Source: Amycolatopsis sp. CA-230715
GTDB lineage: Bacteria > Actinomycetota > Actinomycetes > Mycobacteriales > Pseudonocardiaceae
DNA length: 64,000 nt
Direction: 5' to 3'
NCBI RefSeq assembly: GCF_018736145.1
Contig: NZ_CP059997.1
Location: 4,649,501 to 4,713,500 of the forward strand
The notes under the pieces are model-generated. The model was not told where the DNA came from, searched no databases, and was given only the letters and a program-made list of their open reading frames with translations. The translations under genes were made by a program, and so were the position numbers. This document shows, one piece after another, positions 42,076 through 50,068 of the stretch (within the stretch, counting starts at the first letter, position 1; each line of letters begins with the position of its first letter).

Positions 42076-42542
42076 CCGGGCGCGCGCCGAAGGAGCCCAC
42101 GGTCTGGGTGCGGCGGTGGTGGGCTGCCGAGCGCGGCTCGGTGACCGCCGAGGCCGTGCTGGTGACCCCGCTGCTGGTGATGCTGCTGCTGTTCGTGGCC
42201 GTGGTTGTGCATCGCGGCGTCGACGCCCGGTTGCGGCTCGACGACGCCGCGCACCAGGCCGCCCGCGCCGCCACCCTGCACCGCAGCACCACCACCGCCA
42301 CCAGCGCCGCTCGCGACACCGCCCGCGCCGCGCTCGCGCGGGCCGGGCTGGTGTGCCGGGACGTCACCACCACGATGTCCGGCACCCTGGTGCCCGCCGG
42401 GGCGGTGACCGTGCGGGTGCGGTGCACCGTCGACTTCGGCCAGGCACTGCTGCTCGGCGTCCCCGGCGGGAAGACCTTGGACGCGACCGCCAGCGAAGTG
42501 GTCGACGCCTACCGGTCCTCACATCAGGGCGCGGGTGCCTGA
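42072..42542 (+). CDS. Second TadE-like pseudopilin
   Basis: 156 residues from GTG 42072 (four-base overlap). RGSVTAEAVLVTPLLVMLLL is the processed-helix motif; the rest (LRLDDAAHQAARAATLHRST ... VTVRVRCTVDFGQALLLGVP) is the usual TadE/F extracellular domain with two Cys (LVCRDVT, VRCTVD) that may pair. Confidence 0.8.
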   Translation: MTGRAPKEPTVWVRRWWAAERGSVTAEAVLVTPLLVMLLLFVAVVVHRGVDARLRLDDAAHQAARAATLHRSTTTATSAARDTARAALARAGLVCRDVTTTMSGTLVPAGAVTVRVRCTVDFGQALLLGVPGGKTLDATASEVVDAYRSSHQGAGA

Positions 42543-42550
42543 TGGTCGGC

Positions 42551-43087
42551 TCAGCGCGCGAGCCAGTGCCCCGGGACGCAGGCACGGAGCTGGGCACCGG
42601 TCACCGTCCGGTGCTCGAGCAACCCGGTGGCGACACGGCCGATCTCGGTCCAGTACCGGTCGATCAGATCCTGCGCGATGCCCGCCCACAGGTCGGGCTG
42701 GCGGGTGGGGAGGCCGTAGGCGCGGCGGGCTTCGGCGATCACGGCCAGGTCGTCGTGGCCGCCGTGAAGGTAAGCGTCAAGCCGGACATCCTCGGCCGTG
42801 ATGTCCTCGCGGCGCCGCTCGACCGTGCTCGTGGTGTCGAGGACATGCCGAGCCTGGGCGAGCGGTCCGGCGTGCGCGACGACCGCCAGCGCGGACGGAT
42901 CGACCCGGCGGGGCCGGACCGCGGTGAACCCGGCCCGACCGGCGGTGCGAGGCCGCAGCGTGACGTAGCGCAGCGAGCGGCCCTGCAGCAGGTAGACGAC
43001 CGCGTGTCCGGCCTCGTGCCAGGCGGTCAGCGAATCCTCGTAGGCCACGGGCGAGTCCTGCGTCTGCGGCGCGGTCACGGCACCCAT
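42551..43087 (-). CDS. M41-like zinc-metalloprotease-domain protein, antisense within the Tad cluster
   Basis: 178 residues from ATG 43087 (GTG 43078 possible). LTAWHEAGHAVVYLL contains HExxH as found in FtsH peptidase (M41) domains, then GRSLRYVTLRPRT and the helices LAVVAHAGPLAQAR and AEARRAYGLPTRQPD. No AAA domain or membrane segment is present, so it is a free-standing peptidase-like protein. It is coded on the opposite strand between two pseudopilin genes; it could process or degrade a pilus component, or just be an inserted gene. Confidence 0.6.
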   Translation of the reverse strand: MGAVTAPQTQDSPVAYEDSLTAWHEAGHAVVYLLQGRSLRYVTLRPRTAGRAGFTAVRPRRVDPSALAVVAHAGPLAQARHVLDTTSTVERRREDITAEDVRLDAYLHGGHDDLAVIAEARRAYGLPTRQPDLWAGIAQDLIDRYWTEIGRVATGLLEHRTVTGAQLRACVPGHWLAR

Positions 43088-43567
43088 TCTGCTCACAACG
43101 TCGGCTCGGCGCGCACCAGCGGTGCCAGCGCTGCACCGGGGCCTCGGCTGCGGTGGTGGCGGGCCGAGCGCGGCTCGGTGACCGCCTTCGTGCTCGCCCT
43201 GCTGATCGGGCTGCTCGCCCTGACCGGGCTGAGCCTGGACGGCGGCCTCGCCCTGGCGAGCAAGGTCCGCGCAGGCGGGCACGCCGAATCCGCCGCCCGC
43301 GCCGGCGCCCAAGCCCTCGACCTCGCCGCGTATCGCGCCAGCGGTGTTGTTCGGCTCGATCCAGGGCGGGCGCGGGACCTGGCGCAGCGGTACCTGGCCA
43401 GCGTCGGCGCCACCGGCACCGTGGCTTTGGCCGGCGACACCGTGACCGTCGACGTCACCGCCACCTACCGCACCCAGCTGCTCTCGCTGATCGGGATCGA
43501 GTCCATCCACACCCACGGGCGCGGCGCCGCCCACCCGCAGCGCGGGGTCAGCGGCATCGAGCCCTGA
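43016..43567 (+). CDS. TadG/TadE-like pilus-assembly protein (start uncertain)
   Basis: The clear part begins near 43145: RWWRAERGSVTAFVLALLIG, LLALTGLSLDGGLALASKVR, GHAESAARAGAQALDLAAYR. This matches the Flp pilus-assembly TadE/G-like family (membrane helix then Asp-Gly-Gly and an Ala-rich helix). No ATG, GTG or TTG is in frame between 43019 and that part; the nearest are GTG 43016 and 43004, which would overlap the antisense gene, or a CTG at 43148. Residue count depends on the start (about 140-183). Confidence 0.65.
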   Translation: MPGGQRILVGHGRVLRLRRGHGTHSAHNVGSARTSGASAAPGPRLRWWRAERGSVTAFVLALLIGLLALTGLSLDGGLALASKVRAGGHAESAARAGAQALDLAAYRASGVVRLDPGRARDLAQRYLASVGATGTVALAGDTVTVDVTATYRTQLLSLIGIESIHTHGRGAAHPQRGVSGIEP

Positions 43568-43603
43568 CCACCGGCCGCACCGTCACGGAAGGAGAACATC
43601 GGC

Positions 43604-44035
43604 ATGGTCACCTCGGAAGACGAAATCACCCGCCGCCTGCAAGAACGAGACTCCGCCCGCAGCGCGCGCCGTGAGAAGGCGGCCACCACCGTGGGCGAGC
43701 TCGCCCGCCGGCACGCCGAGCTCGCCGGGCAGCTCGCCGACCTCGAACGCGAGCTCGGCGAGGTCCTGACCGCGGCCGGCGAGGACATCGACGTGCCCGA
43801 GCTGGCCCAGGTCACCGACGTCCCCGCCGCCGATCTCACCCACTGGCGAGACCAGGCCGCCAAGCCCGCCCGCGGCGGCAAGCGCTCACGCCCCAGTGCG
43901 AAGAAGAACACCACCCCCGGCAAGGGCACCCAGGCCGCCGCCGAGCCGCGCGCCGCACACCCCGCGGCACCGGCACCGGCCGCACCTGAATCCGTCGGCG
44001 TCGGCGGGGTAGCGGTCGGCGCTGCGAGCACCTGA
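43604..44035 (+). CDS. Coiled-coil, basic-tailed hypothetical protein
   Basis: 143 residues from ATG 43604 (GGAGAA upstream). A charged coiled-coil region (ITRRLQERDSARSARREKAA, RHAELAGQLADLERELGEVL) is followed by a possible small DNA-binding or dimer motif (VTDVPAADLTHWR) and a Lys/Pro/Ala-rich tail. The stop overlaps the next start (TGATG). Role in pilus biogenesis unknown. Confidence 0.5.
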   Translation: MVTSEDEITRRLQERDSARSARREKAATTVGELARRHAELAGQLADLERELGEVLTAAGEDIDVPELAQVTDVPAADLTHWRDQAAKPARGGKRSRPSAKKNTTPGKGTQAAAEPRAAHPAAPAPAAPESVGVGGVAVGAAST

Positions 44036-46998
44036 TGGCTCCGGCTCGCCGGACGGGAATCGCGCGCGTCGTGTCGCTGCTGGGCCGGGCGGTGCGCGGG
44101 CTACTCGCTGCGATCCTGCTAGTCACGCTGGTGGCCGGTCTTCCCGTAGCGCTGATCTACGGCGTCGGATGGCCCCTGCCCGATCACCTGCCGAACATGG
44201 ACGAGATCGGCTCCGCGCTCCTCTCGCCGATGTCGACAAGTCTCCTGCTCGACACGCTCGCCTGTCTGGCCTGGCTGATCTGGCTCGTGTTCGTCATCGA
44301 GGTCGCCTCGTGCGCTTTCGACGTGGCCCGGGGTGCCTGGCGGCCGGAACTACGGTTACAGAGCGGACCGGTGCGTCGCGTCGCGGCCGTCCTCGTCAGC
44401 GCCCTACTGGTCGCCCTACTGGGCCGCACCGCCGCCCCCGCTGAGGGCGCCCGGCCCGTCGGCCACGCCCCGGTCGTCGTAACCGCCCTCGCCCGGCCCC
44501 CAGCCGTCTCCGGCGAACACCCCGGCACCCCGCCGCCCCAGTCCACGGCCGAGCCCGGGACCGAACGGGTCCGGCTACCGGCAGGCGGGGTGCACGACTC
44601 GCTGTGGAGGATCGCGCAACGCTGCCTGGGCGACGGCGACCGCTGGCCGGAGATCTGGGCCCTCAACGACGGCAGCCCCCAGCCCGGTGGACGCGTGCTG
44701 AGCACTCCGAACCTGATCCACCCCGGCGACACCCTCCGCCTCCCCGTCACCAGCCCACCACCGGCCGTCTCGCCCGCCGCGGCACCACCGGCTCCAGGGC
44801 CGACGAGCCCGGCTCCCGCCGAACCAGCGCACCCGCCGCTGCCCACGACCACACCACCTCCCTCGACGCCCGCCCCGGCCACCACGGATCCCGCCGCCGG
44901 CCCCGCGGCGGATCGCCCCGCCGGAGGCGCGGTGACCTGGGGCAGCGGCGAGGTGTTCGTCAGCGTGGGCCTGGCGGCGGCGGTCAGTGCGCTGCTGGTG
45001 CTCGCGCGGCGGCGACGGCAGGCGCGGTACCGGCCCGGCAGCGGCCGGCGCGACGACGACCTCCCGGTCGCGCCCGTGGTGTACCAGCTGCGCTTGGCCC
45101 ACCTGCGCACCCAGCACCACGACGAAGACACCGACCTGGAGGCAGAGACCCTCAAGGCCGAGACCGACGAGGCGGGCGACCCCGAGACCGACGACTCAGC
45201 CAGGCACGAGGACCGCCACGACCCCGCGCGCGTCGGCGCGGCATCCCGGTCGAGGCGCGCGGACAGCGGTCCCGAGCGCCGGGTGCGGGTGCACGCACCC
45301 CGCGTTCGCCGGGTAGTCGGCGCGGCTGCACCCACCGGCGCGGGACCGGCGCAGCCGCCGTCGGTGGTGGACATGGCAATCGACACAACGGGGCGTCGCG
45401 CTGGCGGCGGGAACGCCGACGCTACGGGGGAGGGCGCGCAGGTCGCGTTCGACCTGGCTCGCGCGCACGGCCTCGGTGTGGTCGGGCCGGGCGGCTACGC
45501 CGCGGCGCGCGCCCTGCTGCTCACCATGCTCACCACCGTGTCCGAGGGCGGGCCGGCGCCGAGGGTGGTCGTGCCCGCCGCTGATCTGGCCCGGCTGCTC
45601 GGCGTGCCGGTGCCCGCTACGGGCGTGCCGGAGGCGGTCACCGTCGTGGCCGACCTGGACACCGCACTGGCCGCCCTCGACGCCCCGCAACCGCCCCGGC
45701 CCGCCGTCCTGATCGCGGCGCCGCCCCACGAAACCGGCCAGCAGGCGCGGTTGCAGCAGCTGCTCGACAACAACGCCCAGTACGGCCTGACCGCGCTGCT
45801 GCTGGGCCAATGGCGGCCCGGGGTGACCGCCTACGTCACCGCGGCCGGGATCATCTCCGCGACCGACCCCGGCCTCGGCGAACCCCTACGCGGCACCCGT
45901 GCCTTCACCCTGCCCGAGACCGCCACTCGCGACCTGCTGGCGTTCCTGCGCGCCGCGCGGCCCCGCGACGTCGCCGAGCCGCACGCTCCCGCGCCTGACC
46001 AGACGTCGATGCCCTCGGAGGAGGTCACTCCTTCCCCACCAGAGCGCAGTGGAGACGGGTCGAACCACCTGGAGATCACAGCGGGCCCGGTTACACCGGA
46101 ACCGGATTCCGCCGAGGCCGACGGCGAACCCGGCGGCGGACCACTCCCGCGCACGCCACGGACAGCCGATACGGCCGCGGGGACGCCCGCGCCACTGGTG
46201 CTGACGGTGTTCGGTGCTCCGGCTCTGCACTGGCGGCCCGACCCCGCCCGACCCGAGGACACCCGCGACCTGTCCGGGGAATTCAGCAGCCGCCCGGTCG
46301 AACTGCTGGTGTATCTCGCGGTCCATCCCGGCGGGGCATCCCGGGACGGGATCGTCGACGCCCTGTGGCCCGACGAGCCGCCGCGTAACCCGGCCAGCGT
46401 GCTGCGCACCGTGCTCTCCCGGATCCGCCGCGCCCTCGACACCGCCACCCGTGGCGCCGTCGGCGAGCTGGTGATGGCCGAGCATGGCCAGTACCGGCTC
46501 GACCCCGCGGTGGTGGAGGTGGACTACTCGGACTTCGCCGCCGCGGTCACCGCCCGTCGCACCGCCACCACCCCTGAACGCCGGACCGACGCCTACGAAA
46601 TGATCGTCGCGCACTACGGCGGCTTCTTGGCCGAGGGCCTGGAGGCCGAGTGGCTCGTCGCCGCCCGGGAAGCCACCCGCCGCGACGCCCTCGACGCCGT
46701 CGCCGCGCTCGCCCGCGCCCGGGTCACCGACGACCCGGACTACACCCTCGATCTGCTGGAGGCCGCGCGCGCCTTCGATCCGCACAACGAACTGCTCTAC
46801 CGCGACATCATGCGCCTGCAGCACGTGCTCGGCCGGCACGAGGCCATCTCCCGCACCCTGGACCTCCTGCGCACCAGACTGTCCGAAATAGACACACGTC
46901 CCACCGCGGACACCGTCGATCTCGCCCAGCGGCTGCGCGCCCGCGACACCGGGATCTCGGTCGACGAGTTCTCCGTCTCCCGATCCACGGCGCCATGA
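44035..46998 (+). CDS. Large membrane LysM and BTAD (SARP-type) protein
   Basis: 987 residues. Two or three N-terminal membrane segments (AAILLVTLVAGLPVALIYGV; LLLDTLACLAWLIWLVFVIE; VAAVLVSALLVALLG), a LysM-like module (VHDSLWRIAQRCLGDGDRWP ... LIHPGDTLRLPV), a Pro-rich linker, another membrane helix, an acidic linker, a nucleotide-binding-like segment and a C-terminal SARP region: winged helix (RPVELLVYLAVHPGGASRDG) followed by the TPR-like BTAD domain. Proteins of this build sit at the end of actinobacterial Tad loci. A membrane protein with a SARP-type domain is odd; it may sense the wall and regulate, or use the BTAD fold for protein binding. Confidence 0.75.
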   Translation: MAPARRTGIARVVSLLGRAVRGLLAAILLVTLVAGLPVALIYGVGWPLPDHLPNMDEIGSALLSPMSTSLLLDTLACLAWLIWLVFVIEVASCAFDVARGAWRPELRLQSGPVRRVAAVLVSALLVALLGRTAAPAEGARPVGHAPVVVTALARPPAVSGEHPGTPPPQSTAEPGTERVRLPAGGVHDSLWRIAQRCLGDGDRWPEIWALNDGSPQPGGRVLSTPNLIHPGDTLRLPVTSPPPAVSPAAAPPAPGPTSPAPAEPAHPPLPTTTPPPSTPAPATTDPAAGPAADRPAGGAVTWGSGEVFVSVGLAAAVSALLVLARRRRQARYRPGSGRRDDDLPVAPVVYQLRLAHLRTQHHDEDTDLEAETLKAETDEAGDPETDDSARHEDRHDPARVGAASRSRRADSGPERRVRVHAPRVRRVVGAAAPTGAGPAQPPSVVDMAIDTTGRRAGGGNADATGEGAQVAFDLARAHGLGVVGPGGYAAARALLLTMLTTVSEGGPAPRVVVPAADLARLLGVPVPATGVPEAVTVVADLDTALAALDAPQPPRPAVLIAAPPHETGQQARLQQLLDNNAQYGLTALLLGQWRPGVTAYVTAAGIISATDPGLGEPLRGTRAFTLPETATRDLLAFLRAARPRDVAEPHAPAPDQTSMPSEEVTPSPPERSGDGSNHLEITAGPVTPEPDSAEADGEPGGGPLPRTPRTADTAAGTPAPLVLTVFGAPALHWRPDPARPEDTRDLSGEFSSRPVELLVYLAVHPGGASRDGIVDALWPDEPPRNPASVLRTVLSRIRRALDTATRGAVGELVMAEHGQYRLDPAVVEVDYSDFAAAVTARRTATTPERRTDAYEMIVAHYGGFLAEGLEAEWLVAAREATRRDALDAVAALARARVTDDPDYTLDLLEAARAFDPHNELLYRDIMRLQHVLGRHEAISRTLDLLRTRLSEIDTRPTADTVDLAQRLRARDTGISVDEFSVSRSTAP

Positions 46999-47921
46999 AT
47001 GAGCGCACCCGCGGTTCTCGACAGCACCTCGCCGGAACGGAAACCGAGGCACGTTCCGCGTGCGATCGAGGCAATTGCGCGGAACAGCGAAATACCTCGA
47101 TTTCATGTCCCGATCCCGTTCACGCCGATGCTAGCGTCGACCGTGATAGCACCACCGTCGAGGCCGAAGAAAAAGAACCCCGTGGACGTGTCTCTTTATT
47201 CCACGACAACACCGGAACTGTTGTTCGTCGAACGTCGCGCGCGACTGCCGCGTACCGCGAACACGGCACAAAACCACTTTCGCGGCCACGATGCCCAGTG
47301 CGACACCAGCACCTCGGACGCCGAGCACCACGTCCCCGCCCGGCTACCCGGCGCCACACCCGCGGATCGAAGCGACGCGGAGAGTGATCGCCACCCGGGG
47401 GGCCGCCGACCCGGCCTCTCCGCCTCGTACTCCGGTATCCGACTAAGGCGGATCCCCCCGTATCAGCCGTTCTCGCAGCTCACACCCCCTGCAAGGGGAT
47501 CCACCGGTGTCCCAGACTCGCTTGACACCAAGCGGGTAAGCACATCAGGCCCGGCGGTGTCACGCACCTTCGTCGTCGTTCCCCCAGTGCTCACCACCGC
47601 ACTTCACTCACCTCATTCACCTCTCATTCCTCTTTTTGTTTTCTTAAAAAGAACTTCTTTCATTCGCGGTCCTGTCTGTTTCCGCCGTATCTGTTTCGGG
47701 TCGGACGAAAATGCTCTGACCTGCGCAAACGCTGACGGGAATTGCGTGCCGCTCGCGTCGCAAGTCGGCCAAAATTTCCCGAAATTGATCCCGGAAACCT
47801 ATTGCGTGGCGCCCGGGGTCGAGTTACGTTTGTTGTGTCACCGGGAAAACCGGAAACCGCCACCGAAACCGCAAGGGCTGCGAATCATGCCCGACCGGAA
47901 AATCGTGAAATGGGGCTAGTT
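46999..47921. other. About 0.9 kb gene-free, compositionally uneven region
   Basis: Frames are open here but their products are not protein-like (many Pro/Arg/Ser, no ribosome-binding sites). It contains a pyrimidine-rich run around 47600-47660, a hairpin CGCTTG-ACAC-CAAGCG (47519-47534) that includes TTGACA, an A/T hairpin (47631-47652) and two ATTGCGTG copies (47744 and 47801 regions). It separates the Tad operon from the accessory gene block and probably holds the latter's promoter; a replication or transfer origin is possible but unproven. Confidence 0.5.
47631..47652. repeat. A/T hairpin in the gene-free region
   Basis: TCTTTTT (47631-47637) pairs with AAAAAGA (47646-47652) over the loop GTTTTCTT. 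It is the most AT-rich spot of the region and is flanked by CT-rich repeats, as at origins or promoter upstream elements. Confidence 0.4.
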
Positions 47922-48164
47922 ATGGACTACATCAAGCCGTTCACCACCACCGAAAACGGTGAAACCGTAATGTGCTACCCCGTTACTTTCGACGGCCGGA
48001 AAATCACCGTAACCGGCCCCGACGGCCCCCGCACCCGCACCCGACGCGCCCGGACTGGCTACGCCACCGCCGCGACGTTGCGCGCCATGGGCTACAACGA
48101 TCTTCGCGCCGTGTGCCCCGATGGCACCGCCGACGTTTTCGGGTTCACCACCCGCGCCAATTGA
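47922..48164 (+). CDS. Hypothetical protein, 80 residues
   Basis: From ATG 47922 (ATG 47910 in the same frame is the alternative): MDYIKPFTTTENGETVMCYP, VTFDGRKITVTGPDG, then RARTGYATAATLRAMGYNDL. It looks like a small beta-rich domain with one helix. First gene of the accessory block; product unknown. Confidence 0.5.
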   Translation: MDYIKPFTTTENGETVMCYPVTFDGRKITVTGPDGPRTRTRRARTGYATAATLRAMGYNDLRAVCPDGTADVFGFTTRAN

Positions 48165-48238
48165 CGCCACCGCCGCCAACCAAATTCGGCGGCACCCCTC
48201 CAAAACATCCGCGCAACCCCAAACGAAAGGGCCACGCC

Positions 48239-48562
48239 GTGAACCACAACGCCAACGACCCGCGCCCGGTGTACGTGATCGACCCGGACGCCGACCCCGG
48301 GCCAGTGCCGGAAGTCGTGGTGCGTTCGGACATCGAAAACGGGTGCACTGTCACGGGTGTGGTGATCGACCCCGCCGACGCGCAACAAGTGTTGTACGGC
48401 ACGGTAACCCGACCGGACGGCACATTCGCCGGAAGCTACTACCCCGCCGACACCCTACGCGGTGACCACTGGCGAGTCGTGACCGCCGACGGGAAGCACT
48501 ACCACGCCACCAGCGAATACCACGCGGTTGACGCACTGGTCAACGGGTTCACCGCCAGCTAA
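48239..48562 (+). CDS. Hypothetical protein, 107 residues
   Basis: From GTG 48239 with AAAGGG upstream. RPVYVIDPDADPGPVPEVVV, CTVTGVVIDPADAQQVLYGT, ATSEYHAVDALVNGFTAS. Acidic and beta-rich with no membrane segment. Same orientation and similar leader as its neighbours; unknown function. Confidence 0.5.
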   Translation: MNHNANDPRPVYVIDPDADPGPVPEVVVRSDIENGCTVTGVVIDPADAQQVLYGTVTRPDGTFAGSYYPADTLRGDHWRVVTADGKHYHATSEYHAVDALVNGFTAS

Positions 48563-48592
48563 AACCACCCAACGGCAAGGGAAACCACCGCC

Positions 48593-48793
48593 ATGACGCA
48601 CACGGACACCACACACGCCAACGAGAACGACCAACCGGAAACCGGAATTGTGGAATGCGGCGGTTGTTCCCGCCCGCTGGAAGTCACGCGCCAGCAATGG
48701 GAATCGTGGGCGTCCCTGCCGTGCCCGTGCGGTTCCGCCGCCGACCTCAACTTCGCCCGCCGTCACTGCGAATGGGGCGAATCGCTGATGTAG
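48593..48793 (+). CDS. Small zinc-ribbon protein, 66 residues
   Basis: From ATG 48593: a polar N-terminus and two Cys knuckles, IVECGGCSRPLEVTRQQWE and LPCPCGSAADLNFARRHCEW. The CxxC...CxC pattern suits a zinc ribbon that binds nucleic acid or a partner. Precedes the ATPase gene by 65 bases. Confidence 0.55.
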   Translation: MTHTDTTHANENDQPETGIVECGGCSRPLEVTRQQWESWASLPCPCGSAADLNFARRHCEWGESLM

Positions 48794-48858
48794 CGGGGAC
48801 ACCGTGCCCGTACCCGGCCCCTACCCCGCCGACCGAACCACGCGAAAGGAACCGCGCC

Positions 48859-50022
48859 ATGACCACGCCAGCCACGACTCCGGCCACGGGCAGCACGCCC
48901 GCCGCCCCGGGCGCGGCACCCCACCGACTGCGCAACGGCGAACTCCGCCGCATGGTGGCCGAACAACTCGCCCACGACCCCGCCGCCGCACTCACCCCCG
49001 GTGCCATCGCAACCAAACTCGGGCGGTCATCCGGCGCGGTCGGCAACGCGGTGGCGACCCTGGAATCGCGCGGGGAAGCCGAAAAGATCGGCACCAACCC
49101 GGTCACCTATCGCGCGACCGCGAAAACCGCCGACGCCGCCAAAACGCCAACGGTCGCCCCGCGCGGGACCACCGCCACCCCCGCACCGCCGAAACCCGCC
49201 CCGCCACCCGCCCCGGCCCCGTTGGTGACCGATCCCGTACGTCGCCCGAACGGGCAGATGTACCACCCGCGCAAGCTGTCCGCGCTCTCCGACGTCACCG
49301 CGCTACGGCGGTTGCGGGAAGCGAACGTGTCCGCGCTCATGTACGGCCCGCCCGGTACCGGGAAAACGTCGGTGGTGGAGGCCGCGTTCGACGACCTGAT
49401 CACGATTCAGGGCGACAGCGACACCGTGACCGATGACTTCGTGGGGTCCTACACCCAAACCCCGGACGGTCGCTACGAGTTCGCCTACGGCCCGCTGGTG
49501 ACCGCGATGCGTGACGGGCGGGCGTTGTTCATCGACGACGCCACCCTCATCCCGCCGACCGTGCTCGCGGTGGTGTACCCCGCGATGGACGGACGCCGCC
49601 AAATCATCATCAAAACCCACAAAAACGAGGTGGTGGACGCCGCGCCCGGGTTCTACGTCGTGGCCGGACACAACCCCGGGGTTCACGGTGCGGTGCTCAC
49701 CGACGCGTTGTCGTCGCGGTTTTCCGTGCAGGTTCACGTGTCCACCGACTACGACCTCGCCACCCAGCTCAAGATCGACGCCCGGGCGGTGCGCGTGGCG
49801 CGCAACTTGGCCCAGCGGCAGGGGAAAGGTGAGATCGGGTGGGCGCCGCAATTGCGGGAGCTGATCGCGTTCAACCGCATCGCCGACGTACTCGGCATCG
49901 ACGCCGCCGCCGGAAACCTGGTCGGCATCGCACCCGAGGAAGACCGCGCCGTGGTCGCCGAAGCCGTGCGCAACGTGTTCGGCGCGAACCTCGCCCCGTT
50001 GTCTCTCGGGCCGCAGTTCTAG
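48859..50022 (+). CDS. MoxR-type AAA+ ATPase with N-terminal winged helix
   Basis: 387 residues from ATG 48859. A winged-helix domain (LRNGELRRMVAEQLAHDPAA ... IATKLGRSSGAVGNAVATLE, ~24-86), a Pro-rich linker, then the AAA+ core: Walker A MYGPPGTGKTSV (161-172), Walker B RALFIDDATLIPP, sensor 1 YVVAGHNPGV and the arginine finger in LSSRFSVQVHV. The core is MoxR/CobS-like. The next gene encodes a VWA/zinc-peptidase protein, the expected CobT/VWA partner, so the two likely form a chelatase- or chaperone-like complex. The winged helix recurs in the GD-repeat protein at 58394-59383, suggesting a shared DNA target. Confidence 0.85.
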   Translation: MTTPATTPATGSTPAAPGAAPHRLRNGELRRMVAEQLAHDPAAALTPGAIATKLGRSSGAVGNAVATLESRGEAEKIGTNPVTYRATAKTADAAKTPTVAPRGTTATPAPPKPAPPPAPAPLVTDPVRRPNGQMYHPRKLSALSDVTALRRLREANVSALMYGPPGTGKTSVVEAAFDDLITIQGDSDTVTDDFVGSYTQTPDGRYEFAYGPLVTAMRDGRALFIDDATLIPPTVLAVVYPAMDGRRQIIIKTHKNEVVDAAPGFYVVAGHNPGVHGAVLTDALSSRFSVQVHVSTDYDLATQLKIDARAVRVARNLAQRQGKGEIGWAPQLRELIAFNRIADVLGIDAAAGNLVGIAPEEDRAVVAEAVRNVFGANLAPLSLGPQF

Positions 50023-50068
50023 CCACGCGAACCACCACCCGCGCGACTGTCCGGAAAGGACACCGACC

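Noticed and set aside
46999..47919. A 306-codon plus-strand frame after the LysM-BTAD gene
   Set aside because: No ribosome-binding site, Pro/Arg/Ser-rich composition, no domain; treated as non-coding.
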